This document shows positions 16,577-24,731 of a stretch of 64,000 nt of DNA, one piece after another. Under the pieces are notes generated by a model. It had not been told where the DNA came from. It did not search any database and saw only the letters and a list, made by a program, of their open reading frames with translations. Location of the stretch: the NCBI RefSeq assembly GCF_017114865.1, contig NZ_JADEYH010000001.1:434001-498000 (forward strand), in the 5' to 3' direction. The position numbers and the translations under genes were made by a program. Numbering within the stretch: position 1 is the stretch's first letter; every line of letters begins with the position of its first letter. Source of the DNA: Streptomyces verrucosisporus (GTDB lineage: Bacteria; Actinomycetota; Actinomycetes; Streptomycetales; Streptomycetaceae).

Positions 16577-17341
16577 GTGCCGATATCAGTCCTCCGCCCG
16601 GTTTCCGCCACCGCCCTCGTGCTGGGCGCCGCCCTGTTCCTGACGGGCTGCGAGTCGATCGACCTCGAAGTCCCGCCCCCGGCGACGGAGTCCGGCGCGC
16701 CTGCCGGACGCGCCGTCAGCCCGCTGGAGAACGAGGAGGGTACCGAGCCGGGGCTGGCGCCGGTGTCCTCCGCGGCCGACCGAGAGAGGGCCCGCGAGGT
16801 CGTGTCGGAACTGGCGGCCAAGGGACGCGGGCCCAAAACGGGTTACGACCGGGACGAGTTCGGCTACGCGTGGATGGACACCGCCGACGGGGTGCCGCTG
16901 GCGCGCAACGGCTGCGACACCCGCAACGACCTGCTGGCCCGCGACGGCGAGGAGTTGCGCTTCCGTTCCGGCTCCGACTGCGTGGTGGTCGCCATGACGC
17001 TGGCCGACCCCTACACGGGCGAGGAGATCGCCTGGAAGAAGCAGGACGCCGCCGAGGTGCAGATCGACCACGTGGTGCCGCTGTCGTACGCCTGGCAGAT
17101 GGGCGCGTCCCGCTGGCCGGAGGACAAGCGCGAGCGGCTCGCCAACGACCCGCTGAACCTGCTGCCGGTCGAGGGCCGCGCCAACTCGGCCAAGGGCGAC
17201 TCCGGCCCGGCCTCCTGGCTGCCGCCGAACAAGCGGATCCGGTGTGCCTACGCGGTGCGCTTCGCGCAGGTGGCCCTGGAGTACGGGATGCCGGTCACCG
17301 GACCGGACAAGGAGACGATGCTGCGGCAGTGCGGAGGCTGA
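16577..17341 (+). CDS. HNH-family nuclease lipoprotein (DUF1524/GmrSD C-terminal-like)
   Basis: 254 aa from the GTG at 16577, chosen because it places a classic lipoprotein signal at the N-terminus: hydrophobic core then lipobox LTGC at about residues 21-24. A longer ATG start at 16505 is possible. After a linker (25-85) comes the nuclease-like domain with NGCDTRNDLLARD, two cysteines, and IDHVVPLSYAWQMGAS, in which Asp164-His165 are the likely metal/catalytic pair; ANDPLNLLPVEGRANSAKGD follows. This pattern is typical of secreted streptomycete HNH nucleases. Probably degrades DNA outside the cell. An 8-bp palindrome at 17344-17361 follows the stop. Confidence 0.87.
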   Translation: MPISVLRPVSATALVLGAALFLTGCESIDLEVPPPATESGAPAGRAVSPLENEEGTEPGLAPVSSAADRERAREVVSELAAKGRGPKTGYDRDEFGYAWMDTADGVPLARNGCDTRNDLLARDGEELRFRSGSDCVVVAMTLADPYTGEEIAWKKQDAAEVQIDHVVPLSYAWQMGASRWPEDKRERLANDPLNLLPVEGRANSAKGDSGPASWLPPNKRIRCAYAVRFAQVALEYGMPVTGPDKETMLRQCGG

Positions 17342-17460
17342 GACCGCCCGGCGCCGGGCGGGCGGCGGGGTGGACAGGGCGGTCTGGTGGAGAGGGCCGG
17401 TCTTCCCCAGCATGGGGGTACCGGCAGTATCCGCCGGCACCGTCCCCACCGGGAGGAACC

Positions 17461-18159
17461 ATGAGACGCCCGCCCGCACCCGCGACCGTCCTGGCGTTAC
17501 TGGCCGCCCTCGCCACCGTACTCCTCGGCGCGCCCGCGGCCTCCGCCGCCTCCACCACCTCCGCTTCGGCGGCGCCGATCGCCGTCCGCGGCGGCGACGT
17601 GCTGTACGACAGTCAGGGGCACCGCTGCATGGTGGCCTTCAACGCCCGCCGCGGCACCGCGTACTACGGCCTCGCCGCGGGGCACTGCATGGGTTCGGAG
17701 CCCACCACCTGGTACGCCGACGCCGCACGGACCGTGCCGGTCGGCACCACCGCGGCCCGGAGCTTCCCCGGCAACGACTACGGGATCATCCGCTACACCA
17801 ACACCACCCTGTCCTACCCCGGGGAGGTGAGTCTGGGCGGCGGGGCCGTCCGGGACATCACCGGCGCCGCCTCCCCCCGTGTGGGCCAGTCCGTCTGTCA
17901 TGTGGGCCGGGCCACCGGGCTGCGCTGCGGCACGGTCACCGCGGTCAACGTCACGGTCAACTACCCCGGCGGCATCGTCTACGGGCTGTTCAGGTCGAAC
18001 GCCTGCTCGGAGCCGGGTGACACCGCAGGCCCCGCCTTCTCCGGCACCACGGCCCTCGGCGTCATCGTGGGCGGCAGCGGCAACTGCGTCTACGGCGGCG
18101 CCACGTACTACCAGCCCGTCACCGAGATCCTGGCCGCGTACGGGCTGAGCCTGTACTGA
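17461..18159 (+). CDS. Secreted S1-family (chymotrypsin-fold) peptidase with Thr in place of the catalytic Ser; contains a TTA codon
   Basis: 232 aa; ATG with GGGAGG upstream. Signal peptide 1-29 (cleavage after ASA). The fold is that of streptomycete S1 peptidases: His75 in LAAGHC, Asp106 in GNDYGIIRY, and the nucleophile loop at ACSEPGDTAGPAFSG, where the expected GDSGGP has become GDTAGP, with Thr188 (codon ACC at 18022-18024) in place of Ser. Six cysteines at the usual three disulfide sites are present. Either Thr serves as nucleophile or this is a non-catalytic relative. Codon 13 is TTA (17497-17499), the codon read by the bldA tRNA. There is no pro-region like that of the alpha-lytic type. 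Confidence 0.88.
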   Translation: MRRPPAPATVLALLAALATVLLGAPAASAASTTSASAAPIAVRGGDVLYDSQGHRCMVAFNARRGTAYYGLAAGHCMGSEPTTWYADAARTVPVGTTAARSFPGNDYGIIRYTNTTLSYPGEVSLGGGAVRDITGAASPRVGQSVCHVGRATGLRCGTVTAVNVTVNYPGGIVYGLFRSNACSEPGDTAGPAFSGTTALGVIVGGSGNCVYGGATYYQPVTEILAAYGLSLY

Positions 18160-18256
18160 GGCCGGCGGGAGCACCCGGACGGGAGACGCCGGGCTCCCGG
18201 AGGCGTACTTGGCAGGGGATGCGACACCTTTTAGTTTGACGGTGTTCATTCAAATC

Positions 18257-18283
18257 GGAGGTGCCGTCGCAAGCGGTGCCTCC
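18257..18283 (+). promoter_or_regulatory. Hairpin in the leader of the M23 peptidase gene
   Basis: Ten-base arms (18257-18266 and 18274-18283) pair throughout with two G-U wobbles, 7-base loop, ending 7 bases before the GAGGAGG ribosome site of the gene at 18303. Might affect translation or mRNA stability; no known class recognised. Confidence 0.45.
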
Positions 18284-18302
18284 GGCCGCCGAGGAGGACC
18301 GT

Positions 18303-19571
18303 ATGTTCGGCTGGAGAAGACCTCAGGCCCGTCGGATCACCGGCATCGCCACCGCCGTGCTGACCCTGGCGGGAGCGCTGTCCCTGGCCGCCCCGGCGGG
18401 GGCCGCCGCCGGTGACCGGCAGGGCGCCGGCCCGGAGGCGGCCGTGGCCGAACGCCTCGCCGAGCGCGGGCGCGCCGAGACCGCCGCCGCGTCGGCGCAC
18501 GACGCTACGCGCGTCAACGTCACCCGCGACGCGGGAGGATGGGCCTTCGGCACGGCCGTGCTGGCGACCGAGCCCGGCTCGCAGCGGATGCCCAGGGGCT
18601 GGCTGTTCCTCGCCGAGCGCGAGGGCGGAAGCTGGCGGGTCGCCCTGGAGGGCGAGGAGCGGTTCGCCGAGCTGTCCCGGCGCTCCCCGCTGGTCGGACC
18701 CCGGGAGAAGCCCCTGTTCGCCGGACTCGACGGCAGGCAGGGCAGGCAGGACGGGCAGGGCGGTCGGGACAAGCCCCCGGAAGGCGGCGGCCCGGGCGGC
18801 GGCGAGGCCGTCGCGTACGGCGCGGGCGACTACCGCACCGGCATGGCGCTGCCGACGACCGTCGGCGCCGACACGGTCATGACCAGCGGCCCCCACGGCT
18901 GGAGCGGCAGCGCGGCGCCGTGGAGCTCGCTGGACTTCGCCGGGGGCGACGAGGTGGTGCGCGCCGCCCGGCAGGGCACGGCCTACACCATGTGCCGGGG
19001 CTGGATACGGGTCGTCCACGACCGCGGCTACGCCACCGACTACTACCACCTGTGGAACAGCATCAGCACCGACGGCGGCTGGGTCGGCGCCGGCGCGTTC
19101 CTCGGCCACACGGGCACGGACGTCACCTGCGGCGGCGCCGCGTACGGCCGCCACGTCCACTTCGGCCTGATCCAGAACGGCTCGTACATCCCGGTCGCGG
19201 GCCACAACCTGGGCAAGTGGGTGATCTACAACGGCTCCGCCGCCTACCAGGGATCGGCGATGCACGGAAGCCGGCGGGTCGGCGCCGGCGGAACGCTGTA
19301 CAACTACGGCGCGCTGGGCCTGAACCAGGCCGTGATCGACGCCAACGGGGGCGGCCACGTCAACAAGCGCACCGGCCCCGGCACCGGTTACGCGGTCACG
19401 GGCTCGGCCGCGGACGGAGCCACGGTCACCGTCTCCTGCTCCGCCTCCGGCACCTCGCACACCGGCCGCTACGGAACCACGAGCCTGTGGAACAGACTGA
19501 GCGACGGCACCTGGATCAGCGACGCCTATGTGTGGTCGGGCGTCAACGGCCCGGTCAGCGGCTGGTGCTGA
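18303..19571 (+). CDS. Secreted M23 (beta-lytic-like) cell-wall metalloendopeptidase with C-terminal SH3-like domain
   Basis: 422 aa; ATG at 18303 with GAGGAGG upstream. Signal peptide about 1-34. Residues 35-150 look like a pro-region, with a Gly/Gln-rich linker near 140-165. The peptidase domain (about 180-330) has His198 in GPHGWSGS and Asp211 in SSLDFAGG, thirteen apart as in M23A beta-lytic/LasA enzymes, then YYH (His249) and HVHFGL (His284, His286), the zinc/catalytic set. Residues about 345-422 form a bacterial SH3-like region (HVNKRTGPGTGYAVTG) that probably binds wall peptides. It likely cleaves peptidoglycan crosslinks, of its own or other bacteria. Confidence 0.9.
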   Translation: MFGWRRPQARRITGIATAVLTLAGALSLAAPAGAAAGDRQGAGPEAAVAERLAERGRAETAAASAHDATRVNVTRDAGGWAFGTAVLATEPGSQRMPRGWLFLAEREGGSWRVALEGEERFAELSRRSPLVGPREKPLFAGLDGRQGRQDGQGGRDKPPEGGGPGGGEAVAYGAGDYRTGMALPTTVGADTVMTSGPHGWSGSAAPWSSLDFAGGDEVVRAARQGTAYTMCRGWIRVVHDRGYATDYYHLWNSISTDGGWVGAGAFLGHTGTDVTCGGAAYGRHVHFGLIQNGSYIPVAGHNLGKWVIYNGSAAYQGSAMHGSRRVGAGGTLYNYGALGLNQAVIDANGGGHVNKRTGPGTGYAVTGSAADGATVTVSCSASGTSHTGRYGTTSLWNRLSDGTWISDAYVWSGVNGPVSGWC

Positions 19572-19583
19572 GGCACCCCGCCG

Positions 19584-19609
19584 ACCGCACCGCCGGAGCG
19601 CGGTGCGGT
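19584..19609 (+). terminator. Terminator after the M23 peptidase gene
   Basis: Perfect 10-bp inverted repeat (19584-19593 with 19600-19609), 6-base loop, 12 bases after the stop. Confidence 0.65.
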
Positions 19610-19778
19610 GCGGCCGCCGGGCCGCGGTCGTAGACGGAGTACGCCGACGGGAGCCCGGACGGGGAGACGAACCGACCGACTTTCCCGCGAGGACGGCCGT
19701 AATCACGCATACCGCCGTCGTCACGGTGACCACGGGGGTACCGTGCGTCGCCGAACGAACGGACTGGAGGCGGGGGTC

Positions 19779-20159
19779 GTGAGCACGACACGGCGAACGG
19801 TCGCGGCCGCACTGGTGGCGGCCGGTGTGCTGCTGCTGGGCGGATGCGGTCAGACGGACGGCACCGGGGGACCGGCCGGCGCCGGGGAGGCCGGAGCCGG
19901 CCGGTCCCTCCCCGCGGAGCTGGTGGGCAGTTGGAGCACCGAGCGGTCCGCCAACTTCGACACGACCGTCTTCAGCTTCTACGAGGACGGCTTCTTCACC
20001 CAGGAGGCCGGGACGAGCATGGTCACGGGCCGCTACGAGGTCAGGGACGGCACGCTCGTGACCTTCCCCGAGGAGGGGAAACCGAAGGAGTACACCTGGA
20101 GGGTGGGGGAGGGCGGCTGCCTGCATCTCGACGGAGTCCGCCACTGCCCGTACTCCTGA
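19779..20159 (+). CDS. Small lipocalin-like lipoprotein
   Basis: 126 aa from the GTG at 19779, with GGAGGCGGGGG just upstream. Signal peptide with lipobox LGGC (cysteine near residue 24), a short Gly/Ala linker, then an about 80-residue beta-rich domain: ELVGSWSTERSANFDTTVFS, FFTQEAGTSMVTGRYEV and a C-terminal GGCLHLDGVRHCPYS with two cysteines. The layout resembles small lipocalin-like lipoproteins that bind ligands or act as inhibitors. Function unknown. Its promoter region (19610-19778) contains a CACGGT/ACCGTG inverted repeat. Confidence 0.72.
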   Translation: MSTTRRTVAAALVAAGVLLLGGCGQTDGTGGPAGAGEAGAGRSLPAELVGSWSTERSANFDTTVFSFYEDGFFTQEAGTSMVTGRYEVRDGTLVTFPEEGKPKEYTWRVGEGGCLHLDGVRHCPYS

Positions 20160-20512
20160 GCCCGGGGCCGGTTCGGCTCCCGCGGCCGGTGCGGGCGGTG
20201 GTCAGTGGGCCGCGGGCGGCGGCGGGGGCGGCAGGTGGCCGCACAGCCGCGGGCAGACGACCGTCCGTCCGGGTGCCGCGCCGGTCCCGGCAGGCGGGCG
20301 CCGGGCGTGCTCACTCCCGGCCGCCGGACGGCACCGCGCCCGCGGGGGGCGCCGGTGGAGGGATCCGTTGAAACAGCAGAGCCTGTGCGGGGACCGGGAC
20401 AGAAAGCGGGGGGAAGGCAACACGCTCACACCGTATCGGCCCCGGCCCGTTTCCGGACCCGCCGTGTGAGTACCGGCACACCGGCCGCACGGAGTACGGG
20501 ACTTGTGCCGCG
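20160..20512. other. Intergenic stretch without a supported gene
   Basis: 353 bases between the lipoprotein gene and the AIM24 gene stop. A minus-strand frame ending at 20202 encodes a Pro/Arg-rich segment with no recognisable domain and poor codon bias, so I do not call it. I see no clear promoter, repeat or RNA gene. Confidence 0.5.
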
Positions 20513-21190
20513 TCAGCCGGAGGACTGGCCGCCCGGACGCGACTCGCTCGGACGCACGATCACGAATCCGTCGCCGTCCAGCCTGAGTTGGGCCACCTCG
20601 CCGGAACCGCCGCGGATCATCGAACCGAAGCTCTGCGAGCGGTGCAGCGAGGTGTCCAGCCGGGCACTCCAGCCGACGACCGCGTCGGTGTCCACGAAGA
20701 CCGGGCTGCCCGGGGAGACGGGGATGACGATGGGCGTGCCCTCGCAGACCACCCCCAGCCTGCCCTGTCCGGTGAAGACGCTGTTGAACAGGCCGCCGCC
20801 GGCCATACCGGCGCCCTTGACCGTCCTCACCTCGTACTGGAGGGTCGCGTCGAAGCACAGGACGTTGCGCCCGTTGACGGTGAGGCTGTCGCCGGGGCCG
20901 ATGTCGACGAGGAAGCAGTTGGCGGAGTCGTGGGCGAACCACGCCTCGCCCCGGCCGCGGACGGACATCAGGGCGAGACCCTCGCCGGTGACGGAGCGTT
21001 TGAGGAAGTTCCCCACCCCCTGCCCCTTCCTCTCGAACCTCAGGTCTCCGCGGAAGGCGATCATCGCGCCCTGCCGGGCGTAGCACTCGCCGTCCACCAC
21101 GTACCGGATCGACTGCGGGTTCTGCAGGGACATGCCGGGGGCGGTGGCCGGCCGGACCGTGTTCTCGGAGGCGAAGAGGTCGCTGCGCAT
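20513..21190 (-). CDS. AIM24 family protein
   Basis: 225 aa; ATG at 21188-21190. Beta-rich double-barrel protein of the AIM24/TIGR00266 family: GAMIAFRGDLRFERKG, SVRGRGEAWFAHDSANCFLV, FDATLQYEVRTVKGAGMAGG and FTGQGRLGVVCEGTPIVI. Bacterial members are of unknown function; the yeast AIM24 is mitochondrial. Cytosolic, no signal peptide. Divergent from the PemK-like gene (104 bp between starts). Confidence 0.88.
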   Translation of the reverse strand: MRSDLFASENTVRPATAPGMSLQNPQSIRYVVDGECYARQGAMIAFRGDLRFERKGQGVGNFLKRSVTGEGLALMSVRGRGEAWFAHDSANCFLVDIGPGDSLTVNGRNVLCFDATLQYEVRTVKGAGMAGGGLFNSVFTGQGRLGVVCEGTPIVIPVSPGSPVFVDTDAVVGWSARLDTSLHRSQSFGSMIRGGSGEVAQLRLDGDGFVIVRPSESRPGGQSSG

Positions 21191-21294
21191 GGGCGTATGC
21201 TCCCCGGAACCCGGGATCCCGCCAAGACGCCGCGCTCGGCCCGGTCGGCGGACCGCGCGGCGGGGAGCGGCGGCGGTGCCGATAGCGTGTGCCC

Positions 21295-21759
21295 ATGGCG
21301 ATTGACGGGACGAGGGCGGCCGACGGGCTCGGGGACGCTCCGGGGAGCGTGGGGCCGACCGCGACGACACAGGCGCGGGCGGACGAGGTGGGCGCCGTGC
21401 GGATGGCGTACGCGCCCGATCCGGACGGCGACCCCGACCCCGGCGAGATCGTCTGGACCTGGGTGCCGTACGAGGAGATGGACGGACGGGGCAAGGACCG
21501 GCCCGTCCTGGTCGTGGCGCGCGAGACGGCCGGCACCCTGCTGGCCGTCCAGCTCTCCAGCAGGCGGCGGGACGGCCAGCATGACTGGGTGCCGCTGGGA
21601 TCCGGCCCCTGGGACCGCTCCGGGCGGGACTCGTGGGTGGACCTGGACCGGGTGCTGCGCGTCCACCCGCAGGGGATGCGGCGCGAGGCGTGCGCACTGG
21701 ACCGGGCGAGGTTCGCCCGGGTCGCGCACAGCCTCCAGCGGCGGTACGGCTGGCGCTGA
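21295..21759 (+). CDS. PemK/MazF-like toxin-family protein
   Basis: 154 aa; ATG at 21295 preceded 6 bases upstream by TAGCGT (21283-21288), consistent with a leaderless transcript. Residues 1-45 are a poorly conserved extension. The rest has the PemK/MazF barrel: DPDPGEIVWTWVPYEE, KDRPVLVVARETAGTLLAVQ, WVDLDRVLRVHP and VAHSLQRRYGW. MazF-like proteins are mRNA endoribonucleases, but no antitoxin gene is adjacent: the next gene, 64 bp downstream, is a PIG-L deacetylase and the divergent gene is AIM24. It may be a solitary, domesticated family member. Confidence 0.78.
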   Translation: MAIDGTRAADGLGDAPGSVGPTATTQARADEVGAVRMAYAPDPDGDPDPGEIVWTWVPYEEMDGRGKDRPVLVVARETAGTLLAVQLSSRRRDGQHDWVPLGSGPWDRSGRDSWVDLDRVLRVHPQGMRREACALDRARFARVAHSLQRRYGWR

Positions 21760-21823
21760 CCCGGGCGCATACTGGCCCGGTACGGCACATCCGGCTCACA
21801 GCGCTGCCGCGAAGGAGGCCACC

Positions 21824-22561
21824 GTGGACGGTCGGCTCAGCCCCATGCCCGAGGACTGGAACCGCGCGCTCGCGATCGTCGCGCACCCCGACGACCTGGA
21901 GTACGGCGCCGCCGCCGCGATCGCCCGGTGGACCGCCGCCGGGCGGGAGGTCGCCTATGTGATGGCCACCCGGGGCGAGGCCGGGATCGACACCATGGAG
22001 CCCGAGCGGGCGGCACGGGTGCGCCAGGCGGAGCAGCTGGCGAGCGCGGCCGTGGTCGGGGTGGAGGAGGTGGAGTTCCTGGACCACCGGGACGGGGTCG
22101 TCGAGGAGGGCGTCGCCCTGCGCCGCGACCTGACCGCCGCGATCCGCCGCCACCGGCCCGAACTGCTCATCACCCTCAATCACCACGAGACCTGGGGCGG
22201 CGTCAACTGGAACACCCCCGACCACCGGGCCGTCGGCCGCGCGGTGCTGGACGCGGCCGGGGACGCGGGCAACCGCTGGATCTTCACCGACCTGGCGGAC
22301 CGGGGTCTGGAGCCGTGGGACGGGGTGCGCTGGGTGGCGGTCGCGGGGTCGCCGCAGCCGACGCACGCCGTGGAGGTGGCGCAGGAGGACGTGGACCGGG
22401 CCGTCGCCTCCCTCGCCGAGCACCGCGCGTACATCGGGGCGCTCAGCGACAAGGAGCCCGCCGAGTACGCCCGCGAGTTCGTCACCGGCGTGATGGACAT
22501 GCTCGCCGAACACACCGGCGGGCGGCGGGCCGTGGCCTTCCAGGTGTACCCCAGGGGATGA
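21824..22561 (+). CDS. PIG-L family deacetylase
   Basis: 245 aa from the GTG at 21824 with GAAGGAGG upstream. LmbE/PIG-L fold: AIVAHPDDLEYGAAAAIARW with the zinc-binding His-Pro-Asp-Asp, VMATRGEAGIDT, EFLDHRDGVVEEG and a later His in TPDHRAVGRAVLDAAG. Family members remove acetyl groups from N-acetylglucosamine-type substrates, including MshB and Mca of mycothiol metabolism; the exact substrate here is not evident. Cytosolic. Confidence 0.9.
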   Translation: MDGRLSPMPEDWNRALAIVAHPDDLEYGAAAAIARWTAAGREVAYVMATRGEAGIDTMEPERAARVRQAEQLASAAVVGVEEVEFLDHRDGVVEEGVALRRDLTAAIRRHRPELLITLNHHETWGGVNWNTPDHRAVGRAVLDAAGDAGNRWIFTDLADRGLEPWDGVRWVAVAGSPQPTHAVEVAQEDVDRAVASLAEHRAYIGALSDKEPAEYAREFVTGVMDMLAEHTGGRRAVAFQVYPRG

Positions 22562-22588
22562 CCGCGGCGCCCGGCCCGTGCGCCGCGG
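22562..22588. terminator. Hairpin between convergent genes
   Basis: Nine-base perfect inverted repeat (22562-22570 with 22580-22588) directly after the PIG-L gene stop and before the MFS gene stop at 22610. Confidence 0.6.
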
Positions 22589-22609
22589 CGGTGCGGCAGG
22601 GGCGGGGCG

Positions 22610-23944
22610 TCACCGGCCGTCCGGGGCCGGCGGGCCGAGCCTCAGGCGCAGGGCGAGTGTGGCGACCGGTAGGAGCAGGGCCGCTCCCATCGCGTTGAGC
22701 CAGCCGTAGCCCGCCTGCGCGACGACCAGGCCGGCGAGCGCGCCGCCCGCGCCGGCCGCGGCGTTCATGGACAGGTCGGACAGCCCCTGGACGGCCGCGC
22801 GGGCGCTGTGCGGCACCGAGTCGGTGAGCAGCGTGGAACCGCCCACCAGCCCCGCCGACCAGCCCAGCCCGAGGAGGAACAGGCCCGTGGCGCTTCGGAG
22901 GTGGTCGCCGTCCGCCGTACCGGCGACCAGCGCCGCGCACGCCAGTACCGCGACGCCGGCCAGGATGACGGAGATCCGGCCGATCCGGTCGCACAGCCAG
23001 CCCATCAGCGGGGAGAGGGCGTACATGCCCGCGATGTGGACGCTGATGACCAGACCGATCAGCTCGATGCCGGCGCCGTGGTGGCCGAGGTCCACCGGGG
23101 TCATCACCATGATCGAGACCATGGTGGCGTGGGAGGCCGCGACGGCCACCAGGGCCAGCCGGGCCCGCGGCGAGACGGCCACGGCACGGAACCCGGCGCG
23201 CAGCGAGCGGCTCTCGGCGGACTCCGGTGCGTGCCCGTCGGCGGCGGCCAGGGCGCGGGCGGTGAGCAGGGGGTCCGGCCGCAGCAGGACGAACACCAGC
23301 GCCGCGGCCAGCAGGAAGACGCCCGCGCCCCACAGGAACGGGCCCGCCGCCTCGGGGATGCCCAGGCCCCCGACGCTCCGCCCGGCCGGGGCGGCGATGT
23401 TCGGACCGAGGACCGCGCCGATGGTCGTGGCCCACACCACCGTGGAGATGGCCCGTCCGCGGTGGGCGGGCTCGGCGAGGTCGGCGGCGGCGAAGCGGGC
23501 CTGGAGGTTGGCGGCGGAGCCCGCGCCGAAGGCCGCCGTGCCCAGCAGCAGAAGGGGGAAACTGCCCAGGACGGCGGCGAGCACCACCACGCCCCCGCCC
23601 ACCGCTCCGACCAGATAGCCCAGGGCGAGGCCCGCGCGGCGGCCGCGCGCGGCGGTCAGGGCGGCGAACGGCAGGGACAGCACGGCCGTGCCCAGGACCG
23701 ACGACGTCATCGCCAGACCGGCCAACCCCTCGGAACCGCTGATCTCCTCGGCCAGCACGGCGGCCAGCGCGATGCCCGTGGCCACGCCCAGCCCGCCCAG
23801 GATCTGGCCCGCCACGAGCACGGCGGTGGTGCGGCGGCGCAGCGCGGCCAGGCCCGCCGAGCGGGGGTCCGCGGCGGTGCCGCGGGGGCCGGGTATGCCG
23901 GGGAGACCGTCAGCAGCGTCGGCGGTTTGGGAGGTGTCCTTCAC
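22610..23944 (-). CDS. MFS transporter
   Basis: 444 aa from the GTG at 23942-23944; a longer GTG start at 24007 is possible and neither has a good ribosome site. Twelve hydrophobic segments in two halves of six, with the intracellular loop after TM2 (LTAARGRRAGLALGYLVGAV) and its C-half counterpart (LMGWLCDRIGRISVILAG) carrying the major facilitator signature. Probably a proton-driven exporter of small molecules in the membrane; substrate unknown. Followed in the same direction upstream by the ogt-like gene 86 bp away. Confidence 0.87.
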   Translation of the reverse strand: MKDTSQTADAADGLPGIPGPRGTAADPRSAGLAALRRRTTAVLVAGQILGGLGVATGIALAAVLAEEISGSEGLAGLAMTSSVLGTAVLSLPFAALTAARGRRAGLALGYLVGAVGGGVVVLAAVLGSFPLLLLGTAAFGAGSAANLQARFAAADLAEPAHRGRAISTVVWATTIGAVLGPNIAAPAGRSVGGLGIPEAAGPFLWGAGVFLLAAALVFVLLRPDPLLTARALAAADGHAPESAESRSLRAGFRAVAVSPRARLALVAVAASHATMVSIMVMTPVDLGHHGAGIELIGLVISVHIAGMYALSPLMGWLCDRIGRISVILAGVAVLACAALVAGTADGDHLRSATGLFLLGLGWSAGLVGGSTLLTDSVPHSARAAVQGLSDLSMNAAAGAGGALAGLVVAQAGYGWLNAMGAALLLPVATLALRLRLGPPAPDGR

Positions 23945-24092
23945 GAGAAGGCAGTCTGCCAGCCGGAGGTGGCCGGGGGAGGACGCGCGGCAAGCGAGGT
24001 TCGCCACAGGAGGAACTCGAGCGGGACCGGGCCGGGGAAGCCCCCCCGCCCGGGGCCCGCGGGCGGAACACGGGGTGACGTGGGACGGGCGT

Positions 24093-24653
24093 TCAGAACA
24101 GCGGCGCCGGAAGGACCCCCTCCAGCGCGAGCAGCGCCCGCTTGGTCTCCAGCCCGCCGCCGAAGCCGCCCAGCCCGCCGCCGCTCTCCACCACCCGGTG
24201 GCACGGAACCACGACCGGCAGCGGGTTGGACCCCATGGCGACGCCCACCGCGCGTGCCGCGCCCGGCTCGCCGACGCGGTCGGCCAGGGTCCGGTAGCCG
24301 ACGGTGCTGCCGTAGGGCACGGAGTCGGCCAGCGCCCGCAGCACCCGCTCGTTGAACCCCGAGGTCAGGGACCAGTCCAGGGGCAGGGAGAACTCCCGCA
24401 GCCCGCCGCCGAAGTACGCCTCCAGCTCCCGGGCCGCTTCGGCCAGGACCGGATCGTCCCCGCCGGGGGCCGGCTCGGCACCCAGCCGCGCGGCGAGCCG
24501 GGCCAGGCACCGGCGCACCGTCCGCTCCCCGGCGTGGAGGACGACGGTCACCAGTCCCTGTCCGGTCGCCGCGAGCAGCAGAGGGCCGATCGGGGTGTCC
24601 CGTACGGTCCAGGCCGTGGCCGTGGCGGCGCCCCCGGCCGGTGTCTCGGTCAT
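24093..24653 (-). CDS. ogt: Methylated-DNA--[protein]-cysteine S-methyltransferase
   Basis: 186 aa; ATG at 24651-24653. The C-terminal DNA-binding domain holds the active-site motif VVVPCHRVVESGG, with the acceptor cysteine, preceded by the recognition-helix region GSTVGYRTLADRVGEPGAAR and AVGVAMGSNPLP. It repairs O6-alkylguanine by stoichiometric transfer of the alkyl group to its cysteine. No Ada-type N-terminal domain. The Ogt symbol is by family. Confidence 0.92.
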   Translation of the reverse strand: MTETPAGGAATATAWTVRDTPIGPLLLAATGQGLVTVVLHAGERTVRRCLARLAARLGAEPAPGGDDPVLAEAARELEAYFGGGLREFSLPLDWSLTSGFNERVLRALADSVPYGSTVGYRTLADRVGEPGAARAVGVAMGSNPLPVVVPCHRVVESGGGLGGFGGGLETKRALLALEGVLPAPLF

Positions 24654-24731
24654 GGGGCGAGTCTACGGAAACGCCCCCCGCCGCGGGCCGGTACGCGGAC
24701 GCGGTCCGCGGCGGGCCCGGCCGTGGTCCGG

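Noticed and set aside
20202..20450. Short Pro/Arg-rich minus-strand frame after the AIM24 gene
   Set aside because: No ribosome site, no domain and codon use unlike the neighbours.
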